Below, in pieces: positions 18,118 to 26,153 of a stretch of DNA of 64,000 nucleotides (position 1 is the stretch's first letter; each line of letters begins with the position of its first letter). The stretch comes from JAAXXJ01 sp964412455. GTDB taxonomy: Bacteria > Nitrospirota > UBA9217. The notes below the pieces were generated by a model. The model ran no database searches. It saw only the letters and a list, made by a program, of their open reading frames with translations, and had not been told where the DNA came from. The translations under genes were made by a program, and so were the position numbers. Where the stretch lies: assembly GCA_964412455.1 (NCBI GenBank), contig CAYPOT010000009.1, positions 1 to 64,000 on the forward strand, given 5' to 3'.

Positions 18118-18960
18118 ATGACGCAATTTTTGAAAGACTTGCTGCGAAACTATGGGCTCTTGTACATAACGCTTACGCAGCTTTTGAGTGAGCGACCAGG
18201 AAACAAGTATGCTTCGCTGGACGAGTACTATCACAGTCTGGGCATGCAGACGCCTGATAACCCAATGTTTTACGTGCATCCGAGCTCGGATGGCAAAACG
18301 CGCTACTTAGACGAGGGAGAGCACGATATTGAAGCGCGTGATGATGCGGGTAACAAGGTTGGAAAAGTAGTTGGCGTTTTGGAACTTCCGGAAGACGAAT
18401 TCTATTTTTTTCAAGCATTCCGTCCTGGCATGTTCGATTTAGAAAAGGATCTTCCTTCATTTCTTTTTGAAATGGCATTAATTTATGCTAATTCTCTATT
18501 TGAAAATTACATATCTAGCATTATTCGTCTCAGGTTTCAAAAACACCCAGAACTGATGGGTGTCAATAAACAAGTGACTTATGGTCAAGTAATTAAGAGC
18601 AATTCGAAACAAGATGTCATCGAGCACCTGATTAATCGAGAAGTCCAACAATTGATGTATGAGCCTATCGGTGCAGTATTGGAACGAATGCGAGCAAAAT
18701 ACGGATTTCGAGATCTAACCACGAAGTACGACGAGGAAATAATTTATCTGTCACTTATAAGAAATTGCGTTATGCATAATTCTCGGAAGGTTGATTCTAA
18801 GCTTGCCACCAATAAACCTAAGCTAGTATTAGGCGAAAGATTGCCTGTTGAAAAGAGTCTCGTGGACACAGCAATTCATACTTACCGAAAATTTTGCTAT
18901 GAAGTTGATATCATGTTAGAAGCTATTGGATCACTCAAACAAACAAGTGAGCCTCTATGA
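18118..18960 (+). CDS. HEPN-like putative RNase/effector
   Basis: A 280-residue, mostly helical protein. The C-terminal half contains YLSLIRNCVMHNSRKVD, with an Arg-x4-His arrangement (RNCVMH, about residues 214-219) typical of HEPN-type RNase domains in toxin and abortive-infection proteins. The N-terminal 120 residues are unrecognised. It follows the carbamoyltransferase by 32 bases and ends 41 bases before proS, closing the AT-rich operon. An RNA-cleaving effector role is inferred from the motif; a non-catalytic HEPN-like regulator is the alternative. Confidence 0.65.
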   Translation: MTQFLKDLLRNYGLLYITLTQLLSERPGNKYASLDEYYHSLGMQTPDNPMFYVHPSSDGKTRYLDEGEHDIEARDDAGNKVGKVVGVLELPEDEFYFFQAFRPGMFDLEKDLPSFLFEMALIYANSLFENYISSIIRLRFQKHPELMGVNKQVTYGQVIKSNSKQDVIEHLINREVQQLMYEPIGAVLERMRAKYGFRDLTTKYDEEIIYLSLIRNCVMHNSRKVDSKLATNKPKLVLGERLPVEKSLVDTAIHTYRKFCYEVDIMLEAIGSLKQTSEPL

Positions 18961-19001
18961 GGAATGTCGGCATATAGAAATTGCATGCACAGGGGGTATT
19001 G

Positions 19002-20696
19002 ATGCGCTACTCGAAACTGTTCATTCCTACATTAAAAGAGGCGCCGACCGACGCCGAGGCGGTCTCGCACAAGCTCATGGTGCGCGCCGGCTTCGTGCGC
19101 CAGCTCGCGGCGGGGCTCTATATCTACCTTCCGCTGGGCATCCGGGTGATGGAGAAGATCAACCGCATTATCCGCGAGGAAATGAACGCCATCGGCGGCC
19201 AGGAAGTGACCATGCCGGTGCTGAATCCCGCCGAGGTGTGGCAGCAGACCGGGCGGTGGGATGCCATCGGCGGCGAGATGTTCCGTCTCAAGGACCGCGG
19301 CGGCAGGGACATGTGCCTGGCCATGACCCACGAGGAGACCATGACCTGGCTCGCGGCGCACGATATCCGTTCCTACCGGGAACTGCCCCAGATCTGGTAC
19401 CAGGTGCAGACGAAATTACGGGACGAAGCGCGGCCCAAGAGCGGCGTACTCCGGACGCGCGAGTTCACCATGAAGGACTCCTACAGCTTCGACGCCGATG
19501 AGGCCGGGCTCGACCGGTCCTATCAACTTCATCTCGAGGCCTACAAGAAGATCTACTCCCGCTGCGGAATTCGATTTCACGTGGTCCAGAGCGACACGGG
19601 CATGATGGGCGGCAGCATGGCGCACGAGTACATGGCGCCTTCTCCGGCGGGCGAGGACGACGTGGCGCTCTGCGATGGCTGCGGGTACGCGGCGAACACG
19701 GAGCTCGCGCTGTCCGTGCCGAAGGCGGCTGCATCATCGAACGACAGTTACGAGGAGATCGCTACGCCGGAACGGCGAACCATCGACGAGGTGACCCGCT
19801 TCCTGAAGGTCACGCCGGACCGTTTGCTCAAGTCCATCCTCGTCACGACCGACCAGGGACCGCTGCTGGCGCTGGTGCGCGGCGACCAGACCCTGCATGA
19901 GAAGAAGCTGGCCAAGCTTATCGGACCCCATCGGCCCGCGCAGAAGGACGAGGTGAAGGCCGCTCTCGGCGTGCCTGTCGGATTCATCGGCCCCATGGGC
20001 CACAAGATCCGGAAGATCGCTGACCTGGTGCTGAAACAGGGGACCCACATCGCCGGCGCGAACAAGGAAGGCTTCCATGTGAAGGGTGTCTCCGCGGACA
20101 AGCATTTCAGCGACGCCGAGTTCGCGGACATCCACACCGCGGCGGAAGGCGACGCCTGCGCCCAGTGCGGCAAGCCGCTGCGCATCGAGCGGGTCATCGA
20201 GATCGGGAACATCTTCAAGCTGGGCACCAAGTACTCCGTCCCGCTCAAGGCGAACTACCTTGACGAACAGGGGAATGAGAAGCCCATCATCATGGGGAGC
20301 TACGGCATCGGCCCGGCGCGCATCGCCGCCGCGGCCATCGAGCAGGGGAACGACGAGAACGGCATCATCTGGCCGGCGGCGATCGCGCCCTACCAGGTCC
20401 TGATCGTGCCGGTGAACGTGAAAGACCAGCGCTCCATGGACGTGGCCGAGGAGATGCACACGGCCCTTGAGGAAAAAGGGTTCGAGGCGCTCATGGACGA
20501 CCGCGACGAACGGGCCGGCGTCAAGTTCAAGGACGCGGACCTTATCGGCATTCCGTACCGGGTCGTCATCGGCGAGAAGAACCTGAAGGAAGACCTGGTG
20601 GAGCTTAAGGAGCGGAAGACCGGGGTCGTGGTCAAGGTGAAGGTCGCCGACGCGGTGGCGGCGATCGTGAAGAAGATCGTGATGGAGAACGCGTAA
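19002..20696 (+). CDS. proS: Prolyl-tRNA synthetase, bacterial type
   Basis: ProS charges tRNA-Pro. The 564-residue protein has the class II core (KLMVRAGFVRQLAAGLYIYLP, TKLRDEARPKSG, REFTMKDSYSFD), the YbaK-like editing insertion (about residues 225-405) and the C-terminal anticodon-binding domain (APYQVLIVPVNVK). ATG at 19002 follows aggggg. The first dozen codons are AT-rich and synonymous-shifted relative to the rest and to the displaced fragment at 11248. They probably arrived with the inserted operon and restored the gene. Confidence 0.97.
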   Translation: MRYSKLFIPTLKEAPTDAEAVSHKLMVRAGFVRQLAAGLYIYLPLGIRVMEKINRIIREEMNAIGGQEVTMPVLNPAEVWQQTGRWDAIGGEMFRLKDRGGRDMCLAMTHEETMTWLAAHDIRSYRELPQIWYQVQTKLRDEARPKSGVLRTREFTMKDSYSFDADEAGLDRSYQLHLEAYKKIYSRCGIRFHVVQSDTGMMGGSMAHEYMAPSPAGEDDVALCDGCGYAANTELALSVPKAAASSNDSYEEIATPERRTIDEVTRFLKVTPDRLLKSILVTTDQGPLLALVRGDQTLHEKKLAKLIGPHRPAQKDEVKAALGVPVGFIGPMGHKIRKIADLVLKQGTHIAGANKEGFHVKGVSADKHFSDAEFADIHTAAEGDACAQCGKPLRIERVIEIGNIFKLGTKYSVPLKANYLDEQGNEKPIIMGSYGIGPARIAAAAIEQGNDENGIIWPAAIAPYQVLIVPVNVKDQRSMDVAEEMHTALEEKGFEALMDDRDERAGVKFKDADLIGIPYRVVIGEKNLKEDLVELKERKTGVVVKVKVADAVAAIVKKIVMENA

Positions 20697-20700
20697 TTGC

Positions 20701-20756
20701 AGGGGAAACCCTATGTGGTTGCCCTGATCCGGGCGGCCACGCAGGGCCGCCCCTAC
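20701..20756. repeat. Interspersed hairpin repeat, family A copy 2
   Basis: aggggaaaccctatgtgg with the right arm ggccacgcagggccgcccct, nearly identical to the copy at 6462-6520. It lies between proS and the NifU-like gene. Confidence 0.85.
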
Positions 20757-20785
20757 ATTAGATCAGGCGAGAGGGGCAAGGGGAA

Positions 20786-21049
20786 ATGCTAGAGCAGGAC
20801 ATCGACACAATCAAGGCGATCATCGCAAAAAAGGCGGAACGATTCAATGCCCGGGCGGGCGACGTGATCTTTGCGGGCGTCGAGGGCGGCACCGTCAAGA
20901 TCGCTCCGTCGGGCTTCTGCTGGCGCTGACACGTGACCCGGATAGCCCTGGTCGAGGGCTTACAAAAGGAGCTCGCCGCGACGTTCCCCTGGGTGGAACA
21001 GGTTATCGTGGTACGGCCGGAGCAGGCGGAAACGGGAAAAAAGACTTGA
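20786..21049 (+). CDS. NifU-like CxxU protein, probable selenoprotein (in-frame TGA at 20927)
   Basis: Reading from ATG 20786 gives 47 codons, then TGA at 20927-20929, then 39 further codons in the same frame to TGA at 21047. The protein fits the NifU C-terminal domain (iron-sulfur scaffold) along its whole length: an N-terminal helix, VIFAGVEGGTVKI, then GFCWR-TGA where the family has G-x-C-x-x-C, then VEGLQKELAATFPWVEQVIVV. The TGA therefore replaces the second cluster cysteine, making a CxxU motif. A hairpin with a GGTC-bearing loop begins 14 bases after the TGA (listed separately), as in bacterial SECIS elements. If TGA is read as stop, a useless 47-residue peptide results. Confirmation needs selABCD in the genome and homologues with Cys at this position. 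Confidence 0.82.
20944..20960 (+). promoter_or_regulatory. Bacterial SECIS-like hairpin
   Basis: A perfect 6-bp stem agccct/agggct encloses the loop ggtcg. The loop G lies 20 bases after the in-frame TGA, and the loop contains the GGU(C) element recognised by SelB in known bacterial SECIS hairpins. Its spacing and loop match what is expected for selenocysteine insertion. Confidence 0.75.
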
Positions 21050-21074
21050 ATTCCCGCTGTGAAGTGCCTATAAT
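21046..21074 (+). promoter_or_regulatory. Sigma-70 promoter
   Basis: TTGAAT at 21046-21051 and TATAAT at 21069-21074, with 17 bases between. It overlaps the end of the NifU-like gene and drives the small gene at 21099. Confidence 0.75.
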
Positions 21075-21098
21075 TTGAACCATGGAGGGCGCATACCA

Positions 21099-21329
21099 AT
21101 GGCCGATGATTCTTTTACGCTGACACTTACTCCTCAGCAGTGCGTCGAGATAAAGAAACAGATCGGTTTCGACCTCACCGAGATCCATATTACCAAGCGG
21201 TCGCTGAACAAGCTCAGGGTCTTCCGGCTCCGGCTGAGCGAAGAGCAGCAGCAGACCATCGCCGATGCCTGGGGCCAGAAGGTGAAAGAGCTGACGGTGA
21301 CGCGCTCGGTGGCGACGCGGATCATGTGA
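21099..21329 (+). CDS. Small conserved-looking hypothetical protein
   Basis: A 76-residue soluble protein (MADDSFTLTLTPQQCVEIKK...). It has one cysteine, an amphipathic helix and a basic middle, with no recognised family. ATG at 21099 has ggaggg 9 bases upstream and a good promoter at 21046-21074, so expression is likely. Function is unknown. Confidence 0.7.
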   Translation: MADDSFTLTLTPQQCVEIKKQIGFDLTEIHITKRSLNKLRVFRLRLSEEQQQTIADAWGQKVKELTVTRSVATRIM

Positions 21330-21421
21330 TACCGGTCATTTGCGGGGAGGCCCGCAATTCTCTCAAATCAGTTAACCCGGTTCATTCAGCAACCATGCCA
21401 TGAAAGAAGGAGGTGAACCCC

Positions 21422-21610
21422 TTGAAAAAACTGTTTGCTGTCATGCTTTCATTGCTTATCGTAGCGGCATTCGTCTTTATCGGCTGCGAGAAGAAACCCG
21501 AACCGCCGAAGCCCGCACCGGCCCCGGCAGTAGCACCGCCGCCTCCGGCACCAGCACCGGCCCCGGCTCCGGCCCCGGCACCCACGCCTGCGAAGCCTGC
21601 AAAGAAGTAA
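21422..21610 (+). CDS. Small Pro/Ala-rich lipoprotein
   Basis: About 62 residues: a basic hydrophobic signal sequence (KKLFAVMLSLLIVAAFVF), a lipobox-like IGC (Cys near residue 24), then EKKPEPPKP and a low-complexity Pro-Ala tail ending in PAKK. It is probably anchored to the envelope through a lipidated cysteine, with the extended tail spanning the periplasm. The TTG at 21422 is preferred over the GTG at 21413 because aaggaggtg lies at ideal spacing before it. A strong terminator follows. Confidence 0.7.
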   Translation: MKKLFAVMLSLLIVAAFVFIGCEKKPEPPKPAPAPAVAPPPPAPAPAPAPAPAPTPAKPAKK

Positions 21611-21646
21611 TGTACCGCGGGATCTATCAGCTTGTGACCCTATTGT

Positions 21647-21668
21647 GGCCCCCGTCAGGGGGCCTTTT
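21647..21668 (+). terminator. Rho-independent terminator
   Basis: Stem ggccccc/gggggcc with loop gtca, followed by tttt. It lies 36 bases after the small lipoprotein gene. Confidence 0.9.
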
Positions 21669-21831
21669 CTTTGGAAAGTACGCCATCATTTTAAAAAGCA
21701 TTTGGACACGGAAGCATTAGGATTAACGCCTGATAAGGGCGGATAAAAAAACAGGAGACTCTCGCTGACAAAAGTTAAAGTACCTTCCCCTGAAATATCC
21801 GTTTTTATCCGGTTATTATCAGATTTGAGCC

Positions 21832-23676
21832 GTGACAAAAGTCGTTAGTAGGATCATCAAGGAAGCAAGAGAAAACCCTATGACCAGGCTTACGACGGAC
21901 ATGCTCGGCGAGATTCTCCTGAAGGCGGGGAAGCTTACGCCTGAGCAGGCGAAAGAGATCAGGATCAAACAGGACCATCAGCGGATGAAGATCCTGAAGT
22001 CACGGGGCGAGACGATCCACCGCGGCAGGGTCCACCTCGAGGACGAAGTGTCAGCGATCGAGGTCGCCGCTTCGCTGGAGTTCGAACAGGCCGGTGCGCC
22101 GGGAAAGGTCCTTACCGAGGACCTCATTACCGAGGCCGTCGCCCTGCACGTCGGCATGCCCTTTAGAAAGATCGATCCCTTGAAGCTCAATCCGGAGATC
22201 GTCACCCAGATCCTGCCGCGGGCCTTTGCCCGCAGGAACGGCGCAGTGCCGATCGGTCGGGGTGAGGACAAGCTCACGGTCGCCGTATCGGACCCCTTCA
22301 ACCTCGAGGTCGTGGAAAACATCGAGCGGATGGGATTCAAGGTTTCCCGGGTCCTCTCCCCCCGGACGGACATCCTGAAGATCATTACCGAGTTCTACGG
22401 GTTCCGCTCATCGGTGAGCGCCGCGGCCAAGGAATTGGGCTCCGAGGTGGATCTCGGGAACCTCGAACAGTTCGTCAAGATGAAGGCCGTGTCCGAGATC
22501 GAGGCCACGGACAAGCACATCGTGACCGCCGTGGAGTTCCTGTTCCGCTACGCCTTCGACCAGCGGGCCAGCGATATCCACATCGAGCCCAAGCGCGACG
22601 TTTCCGAGATCCGGTTTCGGATCGACGGCATGCTCCATGTGATCAACAAGGTCCCCAAACAGGTCCATCCCGCCTTCGTGTCCCGCATCAAAATGCTCTC
22701 CCGCATGGATATCGCCGAGAAGCGCCGGCCCCAGGATGGCCGTATCAAGACCGAATACAAGGGGCGTGAGGTCGAGTTTCGCGTGTCCACGATGCCGGTC
22801 GCGTTCGGTGAGAAAGTGGTGCTCAGGATCTTCGACCCCGATATCATCCTGCAGGACCTGGAGGAACTGGGTTTCTCGAAGCGGGAGTATGAGCTCTTTC
22901 GTTCCTTCATCGCCCGGCCTCATGGCATTGTTCTTGTCACGGGCCCCACGGGAAGCGGCAAGACCACCACGCTCTATTCCGCGCTCAAGACCGTCTCGAC
23001 TCCCGAAGTGAACGTGATCACTGTCGAGGACCCCATCGAAATGGTCTACGACCGTTTTAATCAGGTGGCCGTCCAGCCGCAGATCGGCGTCACGTTCGGC
23101 ACGACGCTTCGCACGATCCTCCGCCAGGACCCGGACATCATCATGGTGGGCGAGGTACGGGACCTTGATACCGCGGAGAACGCCGTCCAGGCGTCCCTGA
23201 CCGGTCATCTGGTCTTTTCGACCCTGCACACCAACGACGCGCCGAGCTCCATCACGCGTCTCCTGGACCTGGGACTCCCCGCCTTCCTTATCGCGTCGAC
23301 CGTGGTGGGGATCATGGCCCAGCGGCTGCTGCGGAAAGTCTGCAAGAACTGCGAACGGACGTACCAGCTTCTGCCCGAGGAGGCCGCGGCCGTCGGCCTT
23401 TCGTCCGATCTGAACCAGAAGATCATGGTAAAGTACGGCGAGGGCTGCGGTCAGTGCCGGGGCACCGGTTATCTCGGAAGGACCGGGATCTTTGAGGTCA
23501 TGGAAGTGAACGAGAAGATCCGGCCGCTCATCACCGAGAAGGCGGACTCCGAGTTCATCAAGCGCACGGCCATCGGCGACGGAATGGTGACGCTCCGCGA
23601 AGGCGCGGTGCGGAAGATGCTGAGCGGTGAGACCACCTTTGACGAGGTCATCCGCGTAACGGGGGAAAAAATCTAG
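21832..23676 (+). CDS. PilB/GspE-family assembly ATPase
   Basis: A 614-residue type IV pilus or type II secretion ATPase that powers pilin extraction from the inner membrane. After an N-terminal T2SSE_N/MshEN-like region (about 1-210) come RASDIHIEPK, the Walker A GPTGSGKTTTLYSAL (about residues 371-385), the Asp box region EDPIEM, Walker B IIMVGEVRD, and a zinc-binding pair CKNC...CGQC before GYLGRTGIFEVMEV. It is separate from the gsp operon, which has its own gspE, and no pilin genes adjoin it, so it may serve a type IV pilus encoded elsewhere. GTG at 21832 is the longest start; ATG at 21880 is an alternative. The 160 bases before it hold no gene. Confidence 0.9.
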   Translation: MTKVVSRIIKEARENPMTRLTTDMLGEILLKAGKLTPEQAKEIRIKQDHQRMKILKSRGETIHRGRVHLEDEVSAIEVAASLEFEQAGAPGKVLTEDLITEAVALHVGMPFRKIDPLKLNPEIVTQILPRAFARRNGAVPIGRGEDKLTVAVSDPFNLEVVENIERMGFKVSRVLSPRTDILKIITEFYGFRSSVSAAAKELGSEVDLGNLEQFVKMKAVSEIEATDKHIVTAVEFLFRYAFDQRASDIHIEPKRDVSEIRFRIDGMLHVINKVPKQVHPAFVSRIKMLSRMDIAEKRRPQDGRIKTEYKGREVEFRVSTMPVAFGEKVVLRIFDPDIILQDLEELGFSKREYELFRSFIARPHGIVLVTGPTGSGKTTTLYSALKTVSTPEVNVITVEDPIEMVYDRFNQVAVQPQIGVTFGTTLRTILRQDPDIIMVGEVRDLDTAENAVQASLTGHLVFSTLHTNDAPSSITRLLDLGLPAFLIASTVVGIMAQRLLRKVCKNCERTYQLLPEEAAAVGLSSDLNQKIMVKYGEGCGQCRGTGYLGRTGIFEVMEVNEKIRPLITEKADSEFIKRTAIGDGMVTLREGAVRKMLSGETTFDEVIRVTGEKI

Positions 23677-23759
23677 AACGTAAGGTGATAGGTCATAGGG
23701 CACGGCAACTGGTTTTGCGGCCCTAACCTTTCACCTTTGACCTCTGACCTGGAATCATT

Positions 23760-25040
23760 ATGGACACCATCATCACATTCCTCTCCGACAACTGGCTGCT
23801 TTTCTGCGGCGTATTCACCAGCATCCTGCTCGCGGCGTTCTTCGCCGCCTCGGAGACGGCCATGCTGTTCGCGAACAAGGCGCGTCTGCACCAGCTTGCC
23901 GATGAGGGCAACGTGCAGGCCGAAGCGGCGCTCGGACTGGCATTGGAGCGGAACCGCCTCCACAGCAGCCTGCTGCTGGTGGAGAACTTCTTTCTGGTCC
24001 TCGCGGTGGTCCAGTGCACCGTTATTGCCCTCATTCTCTTCAACGAAACGCTGCCAGCGGTCGCGGCCACCTCGGTCGTAATGAGCATCGTGGTGGTGGT
24101 GTTTGCCAAGCTCGCGCCCAAGGGCCTTGCCGCGCGGGACCCTGACCGCTTCGCGCTGGTGGTCGCGCGTCCGATGCGGTTCCTTCTGAAGCTGATCTCC
24201 CCGGTGTCCCGTGTCGTTACCGCCACGGCCGACTTTTTCTCCGGCTCTGCGTCATCCAGGGGCCTGTCGTGCACCGCGGTGGTCACGGAAGAGGACATCA
24301 AGGCGATGATCAACCTTGGTGAGGAGGAAGGGACGCTGGAGGAGGAGGAGAAAGAGCTTCTGCACAAGGTCTTCGAGTTCGGCGATACCCTGGCTGCGGA
24401 GGCCATGCGCCCGCGGACGGAGGTCGTCAGCATACCTGCCGCCGCGGCCATCAAGGACGTGCTCGCGCTTGTCTCCGGGTTTGGCTATTCCCGATACCCG
24501 GTCATTGAAAACACCGTGGACACGGTTATCGGAATCCTGTACGTGAAGGACATTCTCATCGCGATGTCCGCGGGTGACGTGAAAGGCGACGATCCTATCC
24601 AGCGCTTCATTCGCCCGGCTAACTTCATTCCCGAAAACAAGCGCGTGAGCGAGCTCCTGGCCGAGATGCAGAGGGACAAGTTCCAGATAGCCATCGTCAT
24701 CGACGAGTTCGGCGGCACTGCCGGTCTGGTGACCCTGGAGGACCTTATCGAGGAGATCGTCGGCAATATCCACGATGAGCTGGACTCGGTGGACAAGGAC
24801 GTGGAGATCGTCGACGAGAAGAACTTCATGGTCTCCGGCCAGTCCGAGATCGACGAGGTGAACGAGCTCCTGGATGTCCGTCTCCAGACGAAGGATTTCA
24901 ACACCATCGGAGGGTTCGTCTTCGGCCTTTTCGGCAGGATGCCCCGGGTGGGCGAGCAGCTCAAGTACAAGGACCTCAAGTTCGAGATCCTGGAGCTGGA
25001 CGGCAGGAAGATCGACAAGATGAAAATTACAAAACTATAA
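23760..25040 (+). CDS. CNNM/HlyC-CorC-type CBS domain membrane protein
   Basis: A 426-residue protein with four hydrophobic segments forming the DUF21 (CNNM) membrane domain (about residues 1-175, with FFAASETAMLF). Two CBS domains follow (about 195-320, including RPRTEVVSIPAAA and DEFGGTAGLVTLEDLIEEIVG), then a C-terminal CorC_HlyC transporter-associated domain (about 335-426). Relatives are linked to magnesium or cobalt efflux and are often misnamed hemolysins. The spacer upstream (23677-23759) has no recognisable element. Confidence 0.92.
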   Translation: MDTIITFLSDNWLLFCGVFTSILLAAFFAASETAMLFANKARLHQLADEGNVQAEAALGLALERNRLHSSLLLVENFFLVLAVVQCTVIALILFNETLPAVAATSVVMSIVVVVFAKLAPKGLAARDPDRFALVVARPMRFLLKLISPVSRVVTATADFFSGSASSRGLSCTAVVTEEDIKAMINLGEEEGTLEEEEKELLHKVFEFGDTLAAEAMRPRTEVVSIPAAAAIKDVLALVSGFGYSRYPVIENTVDTVIGILYVKDILIAMSAGDVKGDDPIQRFIRPANFIPENKRVSELLAEMQRDKFQIAIVIDEFGGTAGLVTLEDLIEEIVGNIHDELDSVDKDVEIVDEKNFMVSGQSEIDEVNELLDVRLQTKDFNTIGGFVFGLFGRMPRVGEQLKYKDLKFEILELDGRKIDKMKITKL

Positions 25041-25046
25041 AGATTT

Positions 25047-25197
25047 ACCACGGAGGCACGGAGACACGGAGGAAAGCAGTAGGGGGCAAGATCAAATAAT
25101 TCAAGCTTAAGAAAAAGCGTTGTCTTTATACGTTTGGATCTAACGCGTATTTATTGATTTTCTTCTGGTGTTCTCCGTGCCTCCGTGTCTCCGTGGT
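25047..25197. repeat. MITE-like repeat, family D, with long terminal inverted repeats
   Basis: Left end accacggaggcacggagac and right end ctccgtgtctccgtggt form about 25 bp terminal inverted repeats around about 100 bp without coding capacity. It is a non-autonomous-element-like structure. A related element with caccgcagaggacgcagagg ends is at 26983-27155. Confidence 0.75.
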
Positions 25198-25229
25198 AGA
25201 TTACATGTTGTTATTTTGGGAGGTGTATC

Positions 25230-26153
25230 GTGCGGAAGAAAGTAACGGTGGTCGGTGCAGGACATGTCGGGGCAACGCTCGCGCAGCGGATCGCGGAGAT
25301 GGACCTCGCGGACGTGGTGCTTGTGGACGTGGCGGAGGGCGTTCCCCAGGGAAAGGCCCTGGACCTCATGGAGTGCGGTCCAATCCTGGGCTATGACTCG
25401 ACGGTGACCGGCTCGAACGGGTATGACGAGACGGCCAACTCGGACGTGATCATTATCACGGCCGGCCTGGCAAGGAAGCCGGGTATGAGCCGGGACGACC
25501 TCCTGGCGGCGAACGGCGATATTGTCAAGGTCTGCGCAGCGAAATCCGGGAAGCGGTCGCCCAACGCGGTCATGATCGTCGTGACCAATCCCATGGATGT
25601 CATGGCGTTCGTGGCCATGAAGGCGACGGGATTTCCGCGGGAGCGGGTCTTCGGTATGGGCGGAGTGCTTGACTCGGCCCGGTTCCGGACGTTCATCGCC
25701 ATGGAACTGAAGGTGTCGGTCGAGAACACCCATGCCTTCGTGCTCGGCGGCCACGGGGACACCATGGTCCCGCTGCCGCGCTATTCCACGGTGGCCGGGA
25801 TACCGATCACGGAGCTCCTGAGCGCCGACCAGATCAACCGGCTCGTGGACCGGACGCGGAACGGAGGCGCCGAGATCGTCGCCCTGCTCAAGACCGGGAG
25901 CGCGTACTATGCACCTTCGGCCGCCGCGGCAGAAATGGTGGAGGCGATCCTGCTGGACAAAAAGAAGATCCTGCCCTGCTCGGTGCTCCTGGAGGGTGAG
26001 TACGGGGTCAAGAGCGTGTTCGCCGGGATCCCGGTGAAGCTGGGCGCGAAAGGGATCGAGCAGTTCGTTGAGGTGAAGCTCAATGCCGAGGAGACGTCTG
26101 CGTTCATGAAGTCCGTGGAGGCGGTAAAATCGGGATGCGCGAAATTCATGTAG
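25230..26153 (+). CDS. mdh: Malate dehydrogenase, LDH-like
   Basis: Mdh interconverts malate and oxaloacetate with NAD(H). The 307-residue protein has the Rossmann motif VVGAGHVGATLAQ (residues 6-18), ITAGLARKPGMSRDDLL with the substrate arginines, VTNPMDVM, and the catalytic GGHGDTMVPLPRYSTV. This is the LDH-like MDH class found in many anaerobes. GTG at 25230 follows gggaggtg. It overlaps the fumarase alpha gene by 19 bases, so malate metabolism genes are cotranscribed. Confidence 0.95.
   Translation: MRKKVTVVGAGHVGATLAQRIAEMDLADVVLVDVAEGVPQGKALDLMECGPILGYDSTVTGSNGYDETANSDVIIITAGLARKPGMSRDDLLAANGDIVKVCAAKSGKRSPNAVMIVVTNPMDVMAFVAMKATGFPRERVFGMGGVLDSARFRTFIAMELKVSVENTHAFVLGGHGDTMVPLPRYSTVAGIPITELLSADQINRLVDRTRNGGAEIVALLKTGSAYYAPSAAAAEMVEAILLDKKKILPCSVLLEGEYGVKSVFAGIPVKLGAKGIEQFVEVKLNAEETSAFMKSVEAVKSGCAKFM

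Noticed and set aside
11350..19001. Classical integrase-borne genomic island between ispG and proS
   Set aside because: No integrase, transposase, tRNA or att-like short repeats were found; the duplicated gene ends fit homologous recombination better.
18926..19501. Plus-strand frame over the proS 5' end
   Set aside because: Out-of-frame shadow of proS; composition GRGGRGR-like and no start context.
22408..23703. 431-codon minus-strand frame opposite the PilB/GspE ATPase
   Set aside because: Antisense shadow of a well-supported gene; its His/Asp/Arg-rich sequence is typical of reverse-frame artefacts.
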